A stretch of 64,000 nucleotides of DNA from Dichetophora obliterata (Eukaryota > Arthropoda > Insecta > Diptera > Sciomyzidae), in contig OY986436.1 of NCBI GenBank assembly GCA_963920525.1, positions 10,681,001-10,745,000 of the forward strand. Direction: 5' to 3'. A model generated the notes under the pieces. The model saw only the letters and a list, made by a program, of their open reading frames with translations, had not been told where the DNA came from and made no database searches. Position 1 is the stretch's first letter, and every line of letters begins with the position of its first letter. The position numbers and the translations under genes are program-made. This document shows, in pieces, positions 18,559 through 29,020 of this stretch.

Positions 18559-19564
18559 CATAGATGGGCACTTTGCATTACCAGTAAAATTGCATTAAAA
18601 ATAAATTTTTACTGATAATGAAATTCAATTAGCATTACCAGTAAAATTTTACTGATTACTGAAAAAAATTGCAGTAAAAATAAATTTTTACTGATTACTG
18701 GGAAAAAATTGCAGTACAAATAAATTTTTACTGATAATGAAATTCAATTTGCATTACCAGTAAATTTTTACTGATTACTGGAAAAAATTGCAGTAAAAAT
18801 AAATTTTTACTGATAATGAAATTTAAATTTTTACTGAGTAAAAAGTAAATTTTTACTGATTACTGAAAAAAATTGCAGTAAAAATAAATTTTTACTGATT
18901 ACTGAAAAAAATTGCAGTAAAAATAAATTTTTACTGATTACTGAAAAAAATTGCAGTAAAAATAAATTTTTACTGATAACTGAAAAAATTGCAGTAAAAA
19001 TTTATTTTTGCAATTTTGTTCAGTAACCAGTAAAAATTAATTTTTACTGCATTACTAAAAAAAATTGCAGTAAAAATAAATTTTTACTGATTACTGAAAA
19101 TATTGCAGTAAAAATTTATTTTTGCAATTTTATTCAGTAAGCAGTAAAAATTTATTTTTACTGCAATTTTTTTCAGTAATCAGTAAAAATTTATTTTTAC
19201 TGCAATTTTTTTCAGTAATCAGTAAAAATTTATTTTTACTGCAAATTTTTTCAGTAATCAGTAAAAATTTACTGGTAATGCAAATTAAATTTCATTATCA
19301 GTAAAAATTTATTTTTACTGCAATTTTTTCCAGTAATCAGTAAAAATTTACTGGTAATGCAAATTGAATTTCATTATCAGTAAAAATTTATTTGTACTGC
19401 AATTTTTTCCCAGTAATCAGTAAAAATTTATTTTTAGTGCAATTTTCTCCAGTAATCAGTAAAAATTTACTGGTAATGCAAATTGAATTTCATTATCAGT
19501 AAAAGTTTACTGATTACTGCTTCTAGTAATGCAGTAAATATTTACTGCAGTGTGCCCATGTATG
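18559..19564. mobile_element. hAT-like foldback element with tandem-repeat arms
   Basis: The ends CATAGATGGGCAC (18559-18571) and GTGCCCATGTATG (19552-19564) are inverted repeats matching 12 of 13 positions. A perfect 8-bp TSD, GACTCATA, flanks them at 18551-18558 and 19565-19572. An 8-bp TSD fits hAT transposition. Each arm is a tandem array of a unit of about 40-60 bp built from GATTACTGAAAAAAATTGCA and GTAAAAATAAATTTTTACT, and the right arm is the reverse complement of the left, with the switch near 19000. It has no transposase and is non-autonomous. Confidence 0.85.
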
Positions 19565-19779
19565 GACTCATAATAGTTCCATGCATGTGCTCAAAAATGG
19601 AACTGCATCGATAAAGACTCGGATAAAATTCTCTCATGTTATCCTATCAATTGGCGATATGCGTGAAACAAAGACTGTGCTCGAATAAGACTATAATAAA
19701 ACCGCCAGCTTGAAATTTGCTCAACTCTTTTCGATCGACTGAAACTGAAATTTAAATCAATAGAAAAAACTGCAAACTG

Positions 19780-20115
19780 CGAATGGCTAAATTATATTAA
19801 AAACCACAAACTGCAAAAGTATAAAATAAGATCAGCTGTCTTTTGGGCAGAAACTGACTATCAATTGGCAGTCTTGAAGAACCGCAGAATGTGTTGCAAT
19901 AAGATTTAATTGAAGGCACTACTAAAAACCACAAAGCTCAAAACGCTATAAGTTTGTTCAGCTGTTGGGCACAGATTGTCCATCAATTGGCAGTTTTAAG
20001 GAATTATAGAATATAATTTAATAAGATTTAATTCTAATAACCTTAAATAACATCAAAAACTGCAAATCACAAAAGCTTCAAAATTGTTCAGCTGGCTTTT
20101 AGGCCACAGCTGACT
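19780..20115 (+). repeat. Three-copy ~120-130-bp tandem repeat
   Basis: TTCAGCTG or ATCAGCTG, a GGGC or AGGCCAC phrase, ATCAATTGGCAGT, AATAAGATTTAATT and AAAAACYRCAAA recur three times with diverged spacers. It is noncoding. Confidence 0.55.
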
Positions 20116-20937
20116 GTATTGGAAAGACTAGTTTCGAGGTTTAGGTCTGTAAAAAGAAAGAACGTATATGATGGATTCAAATTTACTTATATTGAGGTGA
20201 TTAAGATCGAAAGCAAAGAAAATGTCAACATAAATCTAAGGTATAAAACGCGATTAAAAACTTTGAGTATGCATTAAAGGTATTTGCCTAATAGATTTTT
20301 CACGATTATTGGACTATCTAGTGAAAAATTTAAGATCTAACTTGCCGAAGTGTTTATCACGGATTTAAGTTATTTTGTATATTAGTTTTGAATTGGTTTT
20401 AATGCATTTGAATAAATTCACAAAAACTAAAACAACTGAACCGTATCTTCAAGTATGTAACTGAGATGAGGGGCTTGCTTGAGACACTCACTCAATAAAT
20501 GCAGCAATACTGCTCCATCGCCAAAACCACATAATGCATCGAATATGTGAAAAATGTTAAATATTCCAAACTAACCAAAAAAATCTTAACAAAAAGTAAT
20601 GAAAACACTTTGAATTGAATTAGAAATCATTTAAATAATAAAGAAGTGATCTTTAGGCTTAGTAGAGCAAAGAACAGCTACTGCTTGCTTCTGCAACTGC
20701 TCTGATGCATGCAAAAAGTTAACAGTTGACCAACTTTAGGCATGCTTGCATGCTTTTGATGTGGCTTCTTCATAACAATACATATGGCGTTTTCTTTTCT
20801 CGAAAAAAATTATGCATTTTTTTTGCCCTTTTTGAGAACTCTGCATTTTTTCGTTCTTTTCTTGAAAAAATTCTGACCTATAAAATGGAATCCTGTTCTT
20901 TTCTCGAAAATCAGCACTATCATGAATAATTTTTTAA

Positions 20938-21098
20938 CGCGGAATCGAAAAAGGGATTTTTCATTTTTAAGATGGAGCGTAAAAGCATTTGTAAATTTTC
21001 AATGCAAATTTGTTCATCAACGGTTTATCAACATATTTGCATTAAAAATTTATCAGTTGATTTATCTTAAAAAAGAAAAATCCTTTTTTCGATTTCGC
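20938..21098. repeat. Long imperfect hairpin (~160 bp)
   Basis: GCGGAATCGAAAAAGGGATT and the following TTTCATTTTTAAGAT pair with ATCTTAAAAAAGAAA and AATCCTTTTTTCGATTTCGC at the far end. An inner pair, AATTTTCAATGCAAAT and ATATTTGCATTAAAAATT, extends the fold. It could be a small MITE or a transcribed hairpin. No TSD is clear. Confidence 0.55.
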
Positions 21099-21499
21099 AT
21101 GCAAAATAGGGCTGATTTTTGACCTCACAAGTAGAAACAATACAGACTTTTGGCACTTTCAAGATAGATGGTTTTAAAATTCTGCACTCAAATGCTACCA
21201 ACTAACTAAATGAACAAACAACTGACATGTTAGGAAAATATTAAACATTAGCATTGGCAGTTCATTAAAGCTAGAGCTTTTACACGGATGACAAAATAAA
21301 TTTCATATAAATTACTTATAAAAAAAAAATATAAAATTATTCATAAATAATATAAACACAACAGTTGGATCTGCAATTAATGTTATTATAAAAGAGTTGC
21401 CTGAAACGTCTTCGTCTTCAGCCGATGACGATCAAATGATTCTCCACTACCAAGAACAATATAATTGAAGAAGATATTAATTAATTTTTTAATCTACAT

Positions 21500-21759
21500 C
21501 AGAGATCTGCAACAAATCACATTTTTGAATCAATGAGCCACTTATTCAAAAAAGAGTATGAATAAGTATAAGTAGTTTCCAAAGTAGTACTCATATGTGA
21601 TTGATTCGAAAAAAAGTGAATCATATTTTTGAATCAAGAGCCACTTACTCAAAAATGAGTATTAATAGGTATGAGTAGTTTCCAAAGCAGTACTCATATG
21701 TTAATGATTCGAAATGATTCGAGTAGTACATATTTTAAAGTATTCGTTACAGATCTCTG
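21500..21759. mobile_element. hAT-type MITE (8-bp TSD)
   Basis: The TIRs CAGAGATCTGCAAC (start) and GTTACAGATCTCTG (end) are flanked by the perfect 8-bp TSD ATCTACAT at 21492-21499 and 21760-21767. Internally a unit of about 110 bp is repeated twice (TTTTTGAATCAA, GAGCCACTTA, AGTAGTTTCCAAAG, AGTACTCATATGT). It is 260 bp long and non-autonomous. Confidence 0.85.
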
Positions 21760-21872
21760 ATCTACATACCACTGATAAACATTCCTTCGTAAGATATTTT
21801 CAAAGCTGTTCACATTAGTTGTTTTGCAATTGAATTTATTTGAAGTGTTTCAAAAACATGATATAATAACTA

Positions 21873-22330
21873 CCAGGTAGCATTGACAGTTCGTTTGGAA
21901 ACCCACTCCTGTCAAAAAATATACTCACAAAGAGAGCGCTCACAATTCTTAATGGACGCATTTAGCGGAGTCAACTGTTGTTAACTGTTATGGTAGCGAT
22001 ATCTACCTTAGTGATGTTTTTCTCTGAATGTGTTGTTACTATAAACGTCAGAAAAGTTGTAAATTATTTTAATTATGAAATTATGTAAATAATTTAATAG
22101 CAAAGGTTTCATACTCAAATTTGCTCCGTTCTTTGTGTGTTAATTAATTTAACAGCACAACAGTTATCAACTGTTGACTCCGCTGAATGTGACCATTGAA
22201 TTTTTGTAATGTTTGTTTATTACACTTTCTTCAATTTTCGCTTTGTTTCACTAACAGCTATTTTTGACAAGAGATGGTTTTAATGGTTTCTTTGTAAAAG
22301 AGAAAATAAGCAATTGTCAATGCTACCTGG
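21873..22330. mobile_element. MITE with CCAGGTAGCATTGACA ends
   Basis: CCAGGTAGCATTGACA at the left pairs with TGTCAATGCTACCTGG at the right. A second inverted pair lies further in: GCGGAGTCAACTGTTG and CAACTGTTGACTCCGC. No convincing TSD was found. The CCAGGTAG start is shared with the compound foldback at 57792, so the two may be related. Confidence 0.65.
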
Positions 22331-22947
22331 TGACTATTGTACCATGTCTCAAAGGAAAACAACATTGTAGCCAACAAAACACCATTGAAAAAGTGCTGCA
22401 TTTTCCCCGATCTTTTCTGGTCAAAATGTTTTGAGTTCTCTCAGAGGGCAGCGTTTTTTGCCGAGAAAAGAAAATACCAATAGATTTAATGAGAAACGTC
22501 AGAAGCTTGAAAATGGATCCTATGTAGCTTTTTTGCTGATGCTCAAATGTTACTTTACCTAATATTTTGAGCTGCTTTTATGATCGAACGTGAGACTTTC
22601 AAAATTTGTTTTTTAATAAATTTAGCGATTGATAACTTTGCAGACAACGGTAGCAAGTTTTTTAAAACAATTCGATTATATCCTGAAAAATTTAATAAAT
22701 GAAATATAAATTACGATGTGTATATGAATATGAAAAATAATTCCATTTAATGTAATATAGATTGCAAGAAGTACCAATTCTGCCAATCTTTCTTCCATCA
22801 TTGGTTGTTTCTTGTTACTCACCGAACCCATGACCTTTGAATGAATGTTGATGAGATCACCCACTAAAGTTGTCCGGAAGTTCGTTTGCCTGCAGTCTTG
22901 TGTCTCATACAACAACGGAAATCGATCTAACTTTATTCAATAAGAGC

Positions 22948-23075
22948 GGCCGCAATAGTCTAGTGGTAGCGCGCTTGACTGTCGCCCAGGGGTCCCGGGT
23001 TCGAATCCTAGCCAGGCCGTGGTCCTATGCTTTAACCTTTCTTTCCTTATTTTTAATCAAAAAAACTTTAAAACA
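22948..23075 (+). mobile_element. tRNA-Asp-derived SINE, copy 2
   Basis: It has an A-box region TAGTCTAGTGGTAGCGC, an anticodon arm with loop CTGTCGC (GTC), a perfect B box GGTTCGAATCC, and GGCC at both ends of the tRNA part. The tail TTAACCTTTCTTTCCTTATT and AAACTTTAAAA matches copy 1 at 13452. The shared non-tRNA tail makes this a SINE and not a tRNA gene. Confidence 0.75.
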
Positions 23076-23152
23076 TCAATTTACGACGGAAAGTGTTGTG
23101 GTTGGTGGTGGTAGGTCTCATTCTTGCCATTGTTTTTGAAAACAACATTAGT

Positions 23153-23537
23153 GGTATTCACGGGTTGTTGCGAATTGCAAGAGTGTGAAAATGCAAAATA
23201 TTTTGCGCACTAACGCGTGAACATTAATATTGTAACTTAATTATGCGATAAAAATTATATGTCGAATGATCAGTAAATATATTGCCACCTCATTTCAAAA
23301 TAACAAAAAGTTAGAATCAACGTACAAACTTAAGCTTTTAAAAGTTTTACCCAGGTGGCAACTATGTTTGAGAATAACCAAAACATGAATTAGCTGTCTA
23401 GCAACACTGCTTTTGCGTTTTCGCAATAGGTAATTCAAGAAGACTTGCTTCCAATGTGTTGTTGGAATGATGCGAAAGTTCGCAATCTTGCATTTTTGCA
23501 TCGTCGCAACTGCGTTTCGCATCAACCCGTGAATACC
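23153..23537. mobile_element. MITE with GGTATTCACGGGTTG ends
   Basis: GGTATTCACGGGTTGTTGCGAA at the left is mirrored at the right, where the reverse complement reads GGTATTCACGGGTTGATGCG. The inverted similarity continues patchily through TGCAAAAATGC-like sequence. It is 385 bp long with no clear TSD and is noncoding. Confidence 0.6.
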
Positions 23538-23769
23538 CCTATTCATTCATACCACACAAGCATGTAAACAAAATTACCGAGTTGAGCTGCGTGTGGTCGT
23601 GGGTTGTGCAAAAAGCTTCGATATCAACGAATTCGTTGCTCTTATATTCTACGAATGTCTGAAATTCATGCGACTAAATGGAATGAATTTATGCCGTATG
23701 TTTTAGTGAAATTCTCACGGCTAGCTTTTTCCGAATTCATATATCAGTCTATGTAACACGCATCCGTCG

Positions 23770-24881
23770 TTAACAAAATATTACGAAAGAGTTGCTTGTG
23801 TGCCAATTTGACACAACACCAAAAAAATTCCAATGCAACATAGAAAAAATGGAAATGGAAGGTTTTTGTTTATAAGTCCCCACCATCTCCACACCACATT
23901 TTGTTGCATTGTAAAAGTTGATTATTTCTGGTTTCTTTTGAATGTCGTTCTCAGTCACTTTCTTTTTCTTGTGCATAGTGCACATCAAAGTTGCAAAGCG
24001 ACGTCTCTTTGTGACATAAGAAACTAAAGTGGACTTAGACTGGTCGAATGCGAACTCCGAATGGTATAGTGGTTTTGTTTTCATTTCGAGTAACAGCGTA
24101 GGAAGTTACTTGTGATTTTTGCAAATTGTTCCAACAATTGTCATTTGCCGTTGCTTCAGTTTTACTGCAATGCCATGGGATGCTAAGAAATTGTCGCAGG
24201 TCACATTCCTTCCATTCAGCCCTTCTGTGATCCGCAAAACAACCCGTTCACCCTGGTGGATTTCAGGAGTACAATTACGGTCTCGATCAATATAAACCTC
24301 AATATCATAGACATATTACGTTTCAGCATTAATGCTTGATGCCATATTTACTTGACTTTGAAGGAATGTATTGGGTGAATGGACAGCAGCCACGATGAGG
24401 CAATAATTGCTCATCAACAGTTGCATTCGCACCTGGTGTATATGCCAATTTTGGCCGGTTAGCCCATTTATATATAGTGCGAATCGGTTCTAATTAATCG
24501 CGTGCACGAACATTTTGTCTTTCTTCACGATCATCAAAGCGTAGACATAGAGTAAATGCTTTATTTTACTATAGCGACATTGTTGCTGAGAATATTAGTC
24601 GTCCGGTTTTTGAATTCCATAACTCAGTAACACATTCCCCATGTGACCGGTATACACTCGCCAGCAGTAAACGCCCGTACGATTATCAACATTCTTCCAG
24701 GTAGTTTCATATTAACCTGAGCCGTACAAATTTGTCATATCAACAACAATTTGCTCAAAGGGCTCGACGAACAAGAGAAAAGTAGACAAAGGGTCAACGC
24801 AGCGTGATGACGCAAACATAGTCGAACCTAAAACAACCACAAAACAAGAAATTTCTGTAACTATACATAACGAAAGTAAAC
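23770..24881 (-). pseudogene. piggyBac transposase, C-terminal part (broken)
   Basis: Minus-strand reading gives recognisable piggyBac pieces in order: NATVDEQLLPHRG with PFTQYIPSKSSKYGIK (first catalytic Asp region), RNVTCDNFLAS (second Asp region), STLVSYVTKRRRF, then KPEIINFYNATKCGV, the conserved block near the third Asp. Stops and frameshifts separate them (for example after KYGIK), and sequence after KCGV is degenerate. The enzyme family cuts at TTAA and uses an Asp triad; this copy cannot be active. The N-terminal part is at 29036-29304, beyond the inserted LINE. Confidence 0.85.
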
Positions 24882-24896
24882 GACGCAATATGCTAA
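24882..24896. repeat. Target-site duplication of the LINE (left copy)
   Basis: GACGCAATATGCTAA is identical to 29021-29035. These two 15-bp copies bracket the retrotransposon and define its exact ends. Confidence 0.95.
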
Positions 24897-24988
24897 TGTT
24901 AATGTTAATGTTGTGTGGTGGAGATGCGTACTGCGACCTAAATGAGATCTATTGTACCTCCTTCTCAAAGCTCCGCTGGGTTTGCGGA

Positions 24989-27900
24989 TTACAGAATTTC
25001 ATCCAGCCCTATTTCTCTAATGAATTTGAGAATATTCTTAGGTTCAAGGGATGAAACCTGCTCTAGACTCAGCTCATAATTCCCCAGTGCTAGTTTACGC
25101 CTGCGAGCCACGGCGTCGCAGTTTGTAAGTAGGTGTATTGGAGTCTCCTCTGCTTTTTCACAGAAACGGCAGTTACTATCGGTCTCTATGCCCAATTTCA
25201 TCAGGTGGTATTTCAGTTTACAGTGTCCTGTAAGGAACCCCGTTAGAATCCTAAGATTCGGTTTGCCTAAGCTTATGCACAATTTTGCTCTCCGAGTGTT
25301 AAAATCTCTGAGGAGCAATTTGGATTGTCTTAGCTTTGGGAGGCTTTTCCAAAGGTTTGAACGTTTATGCCTCTCCTCCCTTCTTAGTTCTTCTTTTATA
25401 GAATGTGTGCCCAATCCGCAGAATGGTTCTGGTCCTATAAATTTTGTGGCTGCACCCTGTCGCGCTAGACCATCGGCTTCTTCGTTACCCTGTATTCCTT
25501 TGTGTCCTGGGACCCAAAGTATAGTAACAGTGTTATTCTTGCCTAGCTCGTTGAGTTTTGTTAGGCATTCCCATGTTATTCTCGATGATATCTCACAGGA
25601 AACTAATGCTTTGATTGCTGCTTGGCTGTCTGACATCACAACTATATCCTGACCTTTGTATTTACGGTCCAGATTGAATTGTGCACACAGCTGTATTGCT
25701 AGGATTTCCGCTTGGAAGATACTGGGTGTTGTCCCCATAGGTTCAAAGTGCTTGGTTCTTGGCCCGTACACCCCTGCGCCTATACCTTCCAATGTCTTGG
25801 ACCCATCTGTATACCATGCTATACTATGTGGTTTCTTAACTTGCGATATCATCTCGCTGTCCCACTCTTTCTTGGTACTAAGCTTAATTCCGAAGTGTTT
25901 TTCGAAGTTATACCTTTTTACTATATCGTCTCTTGGTAGATCGATGTAGGGAGTCTGCTTTGCAATATCCTCCTTCTCTCTACTGCTGATAGTTTTACCT
26001 AAACCTGTCCCCTCTTTTGCAATGCCCAGCAGAGTTCGCTTGGCTACTCCCTCTATGACAAGGTGTAAGGGTGTTAGGTCCAGAATTACTTCTAGTGCTG
26101 CTGTAGGGCATGTCCTCATGGCCCCTGTGATGCATACACAGGCCAGTCTCTGCACCTTTGTTAGCATATTCCTCATTGTGGTTAGCTTGGTTCTCTCAGC
26201 CCATGCTATTGCACCATATGTGAGGATGGGTCTCACCATCATGGTATACATCCAGCGGAGAATTGTTGGGTTACAACCCCAGCTTTTCCCCGCCAGGCTC
26301 CTACATACCATGAGTGCGCGCGTTGCTTTGTTTATAGTTACCTCTGCATGTCTTCTCCAGAGAAGCTTTGAATCTAGTGTAAGTCCCAGATACTTTACTT
26401 CTCCTTTGAAGGGAATTTCAGTGCCATCCATTCTCATTGTTCGGAGGTTTGGCAGGCTTCTTTTGTTAGTAAAAGGTACTATGGTGGTTTTCGCTGGGTT
26501 GATACTTAATCCCACCGTGTTACACCACTCCTTTGTTACTGACAGTCCTCTCTGTATCAGGTTACAGAGTGTATCCTCGAACTTCCCTCTCGCTATTAAG
26601 GCGATGTCGTCTGCGTAACCCTGACATTTTATGCCATTCTCGGTTAGCATCGTTAATAATTCGTCCACAACAAGACTCCACAGCAGTGGAGAAAGGACTC
26701 CGCCTTGTGGGCAGCCTTTTGTTGTTTTGATTCTTTTAGTGGTGTTGCCCACTTTTGTTTCTGCAGTTCTAGTGCTAAGCATTTGGCATATCCATCTGCT
26801 GAGCATATCACTTACTCCTTTTTTATGTAGAGACTTCTTCACAGCTTCGTGAGAAGTATTATCAAAGGCTCCCTCTATGTCTAGAAAGGCACAGAGTACG
26901 GTTTCTTTGTTTTTGAAAGCTGACTGGATGTTACTAGCCAACTGGTATAGAGCAGATTCTGTAGATCTACCCGCCCTATACGCGTGTTGACATGGGTGCA
27001 TTGGTGCCTTCTCCAGAATCTCAGTTCTTAAATAGTTATCTATTACCTTTTCCATTGTTTTAAGTACAAATGAGGTAAGGCTAATGGGTCTAAACGACTT
27101 TGATAGCGTGTAGTCTATTTTCCCTACTTTTGGTATGAAGGTGACTATCGCCCTTCTCCATTTCCTTGGGATATAGCCCAGAGCAAGGCTGCTTCTAGTT
27201 ATTTTTACTAGGTGAGGCAATATAGTTTCTGCACCTTTTTGTAGAAGTGCAGGAAAGATGCCGTCTACACCTGCTGACTTGAATGGTTGAAAGGTTCTGA
27301 GTGCCCAATCTAGACGAGCCTTAGTACAAATGCTCGTTGCGAGTTTCCATTCTTCTTGATTTGGAGTAATCTGCCTGTCTGCTGTCTCATACTCAGTTAC
27401 CGGTGTGCTGCCCGGGAAATGAGTTTCTAGAAGGTGACTGGCTCGTTGCTCTTCTCTAAGCGTATAGCTTCCGTCTGGCAATAGAAGTGACATTCTTGTC
27501 TCCACTTTGCCTTTAGCCATTGCTTTGTGTATCCTGGCTGCGGCTGGCGTGGAAGAAATGTCTTCGCAGAAAGTTGTAAAGCTTTGTCTTTTGGCTTTTC
27601 TGATTTCTTTATTGTACTCCGTTAGAGTCGCCTTGTAGTTGTGCCATTCTCCGTTGCGCTTTGCGGCATTAAAACTACATCGCACCTTCTTTCGGAGTCT
27701 GGTTAACTCAGCGCTCCACCAAGGAGTATGTTTTGTTCTTGCCTTGTGCCCTGTTGGGCAGCTAGATTCGTAGGCATTATATACTGCATTGTTTACCTGC
27801 TCTACATAGCATTCAAGTTCTAGGATGTTACTAATTCTACTCCTAGCTTTTACGCTCTGTAGGTTTTCTTTCAGGGTGTTGGTGTAGTTGTCCCAACTGG

Positions 27901-28633
27901 TATTTCTTGGGTTTCTTTTGGGTTCTATCTCTTGACATTTTGCCCCAAGTCTAAACTCTATTATTCTATGGTCAGACATTGAAGGTTCCGTTGATACCCT
28001 CCATTCTCTAATCATATCCCCAACCTCTGGGCTTCCTATGGTGAGATCTAAGACCTCTTCTCTAGCCCTAGTGACAAAAGTAGGTGTTACCCCCACATTG
28101 TAAAAGTCTAGGTTACTACTTAAAAGAAATTCTAAAAGGTACTCACCTCTGGTGTTGACGTCGGTGCTTCCCCAAATTGTATGGTGTGCGTTGGCGTCAC
28201 AGCCGATGATTAGTGGAAGTTGCTCTTTCCTGCAGTGCTCCACTAGCCGTTTTATCTCCGCTGGGGGGATGTTTAGATCGTCCCCAGGAAAGTATGCGGA
28301 TGCGATCACTATGGCGCGGTGCTTGCCATCAGTTTCGATGTTAGTCTCGATTACTGTTAGGTCCCGCGTCATAAATTCTGAAAGACAAATATAATTAGTA
28401 TTTTTCTGCATTAGGATGCATGCTCTGGGATTGCTTGTTCTGTGGTCCCAAGTTACCTGACCCTCTCTGCAGTAGAGGCCAATGACTTTTCCCCTGTAGC
28501 ACCAGGGTTCTTGGATCAGCACGAAGCCCAGTTGTTCTGTGGTAAACCTCCGAGCAATAACTGCTGAAGCAGCTTTTGCATGGTGGAGGTTTACCTGGAC
28601 AAATTTCGTGCTGGTTTCTGTGCCGATCGTCAT
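24989..28633 (-). CDS. LINE ORF2: endonuclease, reverse transcriptase, RNase H
   Basis: An uninterrupted 1214-aa frame. Residues ~1-230 form the endonuclease (QEPWCYRGK, then CDANAHHTIWGS near 145-156, SDHRIIEF near 220). The RT follows: IPKVGK with SFRPISLTS (~490-510), AYRAGRSTE, FLDIEGAFDN, GCPQGGVLSPLLW and the catalytic YADD. A C-terminal RNase H has WYTDGSKTLEG, FQAEILAI, MSDSQAAIKAL and VPGHKGIQGNEEADGLA. A final Cys-His motif reads CRFCEKAEETPIHLLTNC. The protein nicks the target and copies element RNA at the nick; RNase H removes the RNA. All the catalytic motifs named are present, so it could be active in trans. The start ATG overlaps the ORF1 stop in ATGA. Confidence 0.95.
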   Translation of the reverse strand: MTIGTETSTKFVQVNLHHAKAASAVIARRFTTEQLGFVLIQEPWCYRGKVIGLYCREGQVTWDHRTSNPRACILMQKNTNYICLSEFMTRDLTVIETNIETDGKHRAIVIASAYFPGDDLNIPPAEIKRLVEHCRKEQLPLIIGCDANAHHTIWGSTDVNTRGEYLLEFLLSSNLDFYNVGVTPTFVTRAREEVLDLTIGSPEVGDMIREWRVSTEPSMSDHRIIEFRLGAKCQEIEPKRNPRNTSWDNYTNTLKENLQSVKARSRISNILELECYVEQVNNAVYNAYESSCPTGHKARTKHTPWWSAELTRLRKKVRCSFNAAKRNGEWHNYKATLTEYNKEIRKAKRQSFTTFCEDISSTPAAARIHKAMAKGKVETRMSLLLPDGSYTLREEQRASHLLETHFPGSTPVTEYETADRQITPNQEEWKLATSICTKARLDWALRTFQPFKSAGVDGIFPALLQKGAETILPHLVKITRSSLALGYIPRKWRRAIVTFIPKVGKIDYTLSKSFRPISLTSFVLKTMEKVIDNYLRTEILEKAPMHPCQHAYRAGRSTESALYQLASNIQSAFKNKETVLCAFLDIEGAFDNTSHEAVKKSLHKKGVSDMLSRWICQMLSTRTAETKVGNTTKRIKTTKGCPQGGVLSPLLWSLVVDELLTMLTENGIKCQGYADDIALIARGKFEDTLCNLIQRGLSVTKEWCNTVGLSINPAKTTIVPFTNKRSLPNLRTMRMDGTEIPFKGEVKYLGLTLDSKLLWRRHAEVTINKATRALMVCRSLAGKSWGCNPTILRWMYTMMVRPILTYGAIAWAERTKLTTMRNMLTKVQRLACVCITGAMRTCPTAALEVILDLTPLHLVIEGVAKRTLLGIAKEGTGLGKTISSREKEDIAKQTPYIDLPRDDIVKRYNFEKHFGIKLSTKKEWDSEMISQVKKPHSIAWYTDGSKTLEGIGAGVYGPRTKHFEPMGTTPSIFQAEILAIQLCAQFNLDRKYKGQDIVVMSDSQAAIKALVSCEISSRITWECLTKLNELGKNNTVTILWVPGHKGIQGNEEADGLARQGAATKFIGPEPFCGLGTHSIKEELRREERHKRSNLWKSLPKLRQSKLLLRDFNTRRAKLCISLGKPNLRILTGFLTGHCKLKYHLMKLGIETDSNCRFCEKAEETPIHLLTNCDAVARRRKLALGNYELSLEQVSSLEPKNILKFIREIGLDEIL

Positions 28634-29019
28634 AGCACCGCGCTGCTGCCCCGATCTTCTTCAGGCAGCATTGCTCCTACCTCAGTTGAAGGTTCTTTAC
28701 TACCATCAATCGAGAGAGCGGCGAGGTTCATGCCCTCTGCCTGATCTCCGATTGAAGGTGTTGCGGTGATGACCGAGACGGAGGCGAACTTCTCCGTGAC
28801 AACTTCACCAGTTATTTGTGTTGGTGGCGTTGCGTCTCTCCCTTCATTGGGAGTTACAGACGTAGTTTCTGTGGACGTAGCTTCTGTTACCACTATCGAC
28901 GTTGCAGCTGTGGGCGCTACAGCTGTGGATGTTGCTGCTATGGACGGTTTGGTCGTTGGGGGCGATTTTGTGCCCAACACCGGAATGGTTCCAAAGCGAA
29001 AGCTGATAGTTGAGCCCCG
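28630..29019 (-). pseudogene. LINE ORF1, C-terminal remnant (5'-truncated)
   Basis: The frame is open from the 5' junction of the element to a TGA at 28632-28630, with no ATG at its beginning. About 129 residues remain. They are Thr/Ser/Ala/Val-rich and acidic (for example PPTTKPSIAATSTAV, AMLPEEDRGSSAVL), with no zinc knuckle left. The stop overlaps the ORF2 start by 4 nt (ATGA, coding strand), an arrangement suited to termination-reinitiation. The RNA-binding part was lost by 5' truncation. Confidence 0.75.
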
Positions 29020-29020
29020 T

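Larger units (their letters stand above)
24897..29020 (-). mobile_element. Non-LTR retrotransposon (I/LOA/R1-like), 5'-truncated
   Basis: A 4124-bp insertion on the minus strand between perfect 15-bp TSDs. It holds the end of ORF1, a complete ORF2 and a short 3' tail of TGTTAA units (plus strand 24897-24914; ACATTAAC-type on the coding strand) rather than poly(A). ORF2 carries endonuclease, RT and RNase H, which points to the I/R1/LOA group. The ORF1 frame is open right up to the 5' junction, so the copy was truncated during target-primed reverse transcription. The intact ORF2 and perfect TSD suggest recent insertion. Confidence 0.9.

Noticed and set aside
25188..28980. Plus-strand frames of 65-198 codons over the LINE
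   Set aside because: Antisense shadows of the 1214-aa ORF2, whose motifs are unambiguous.
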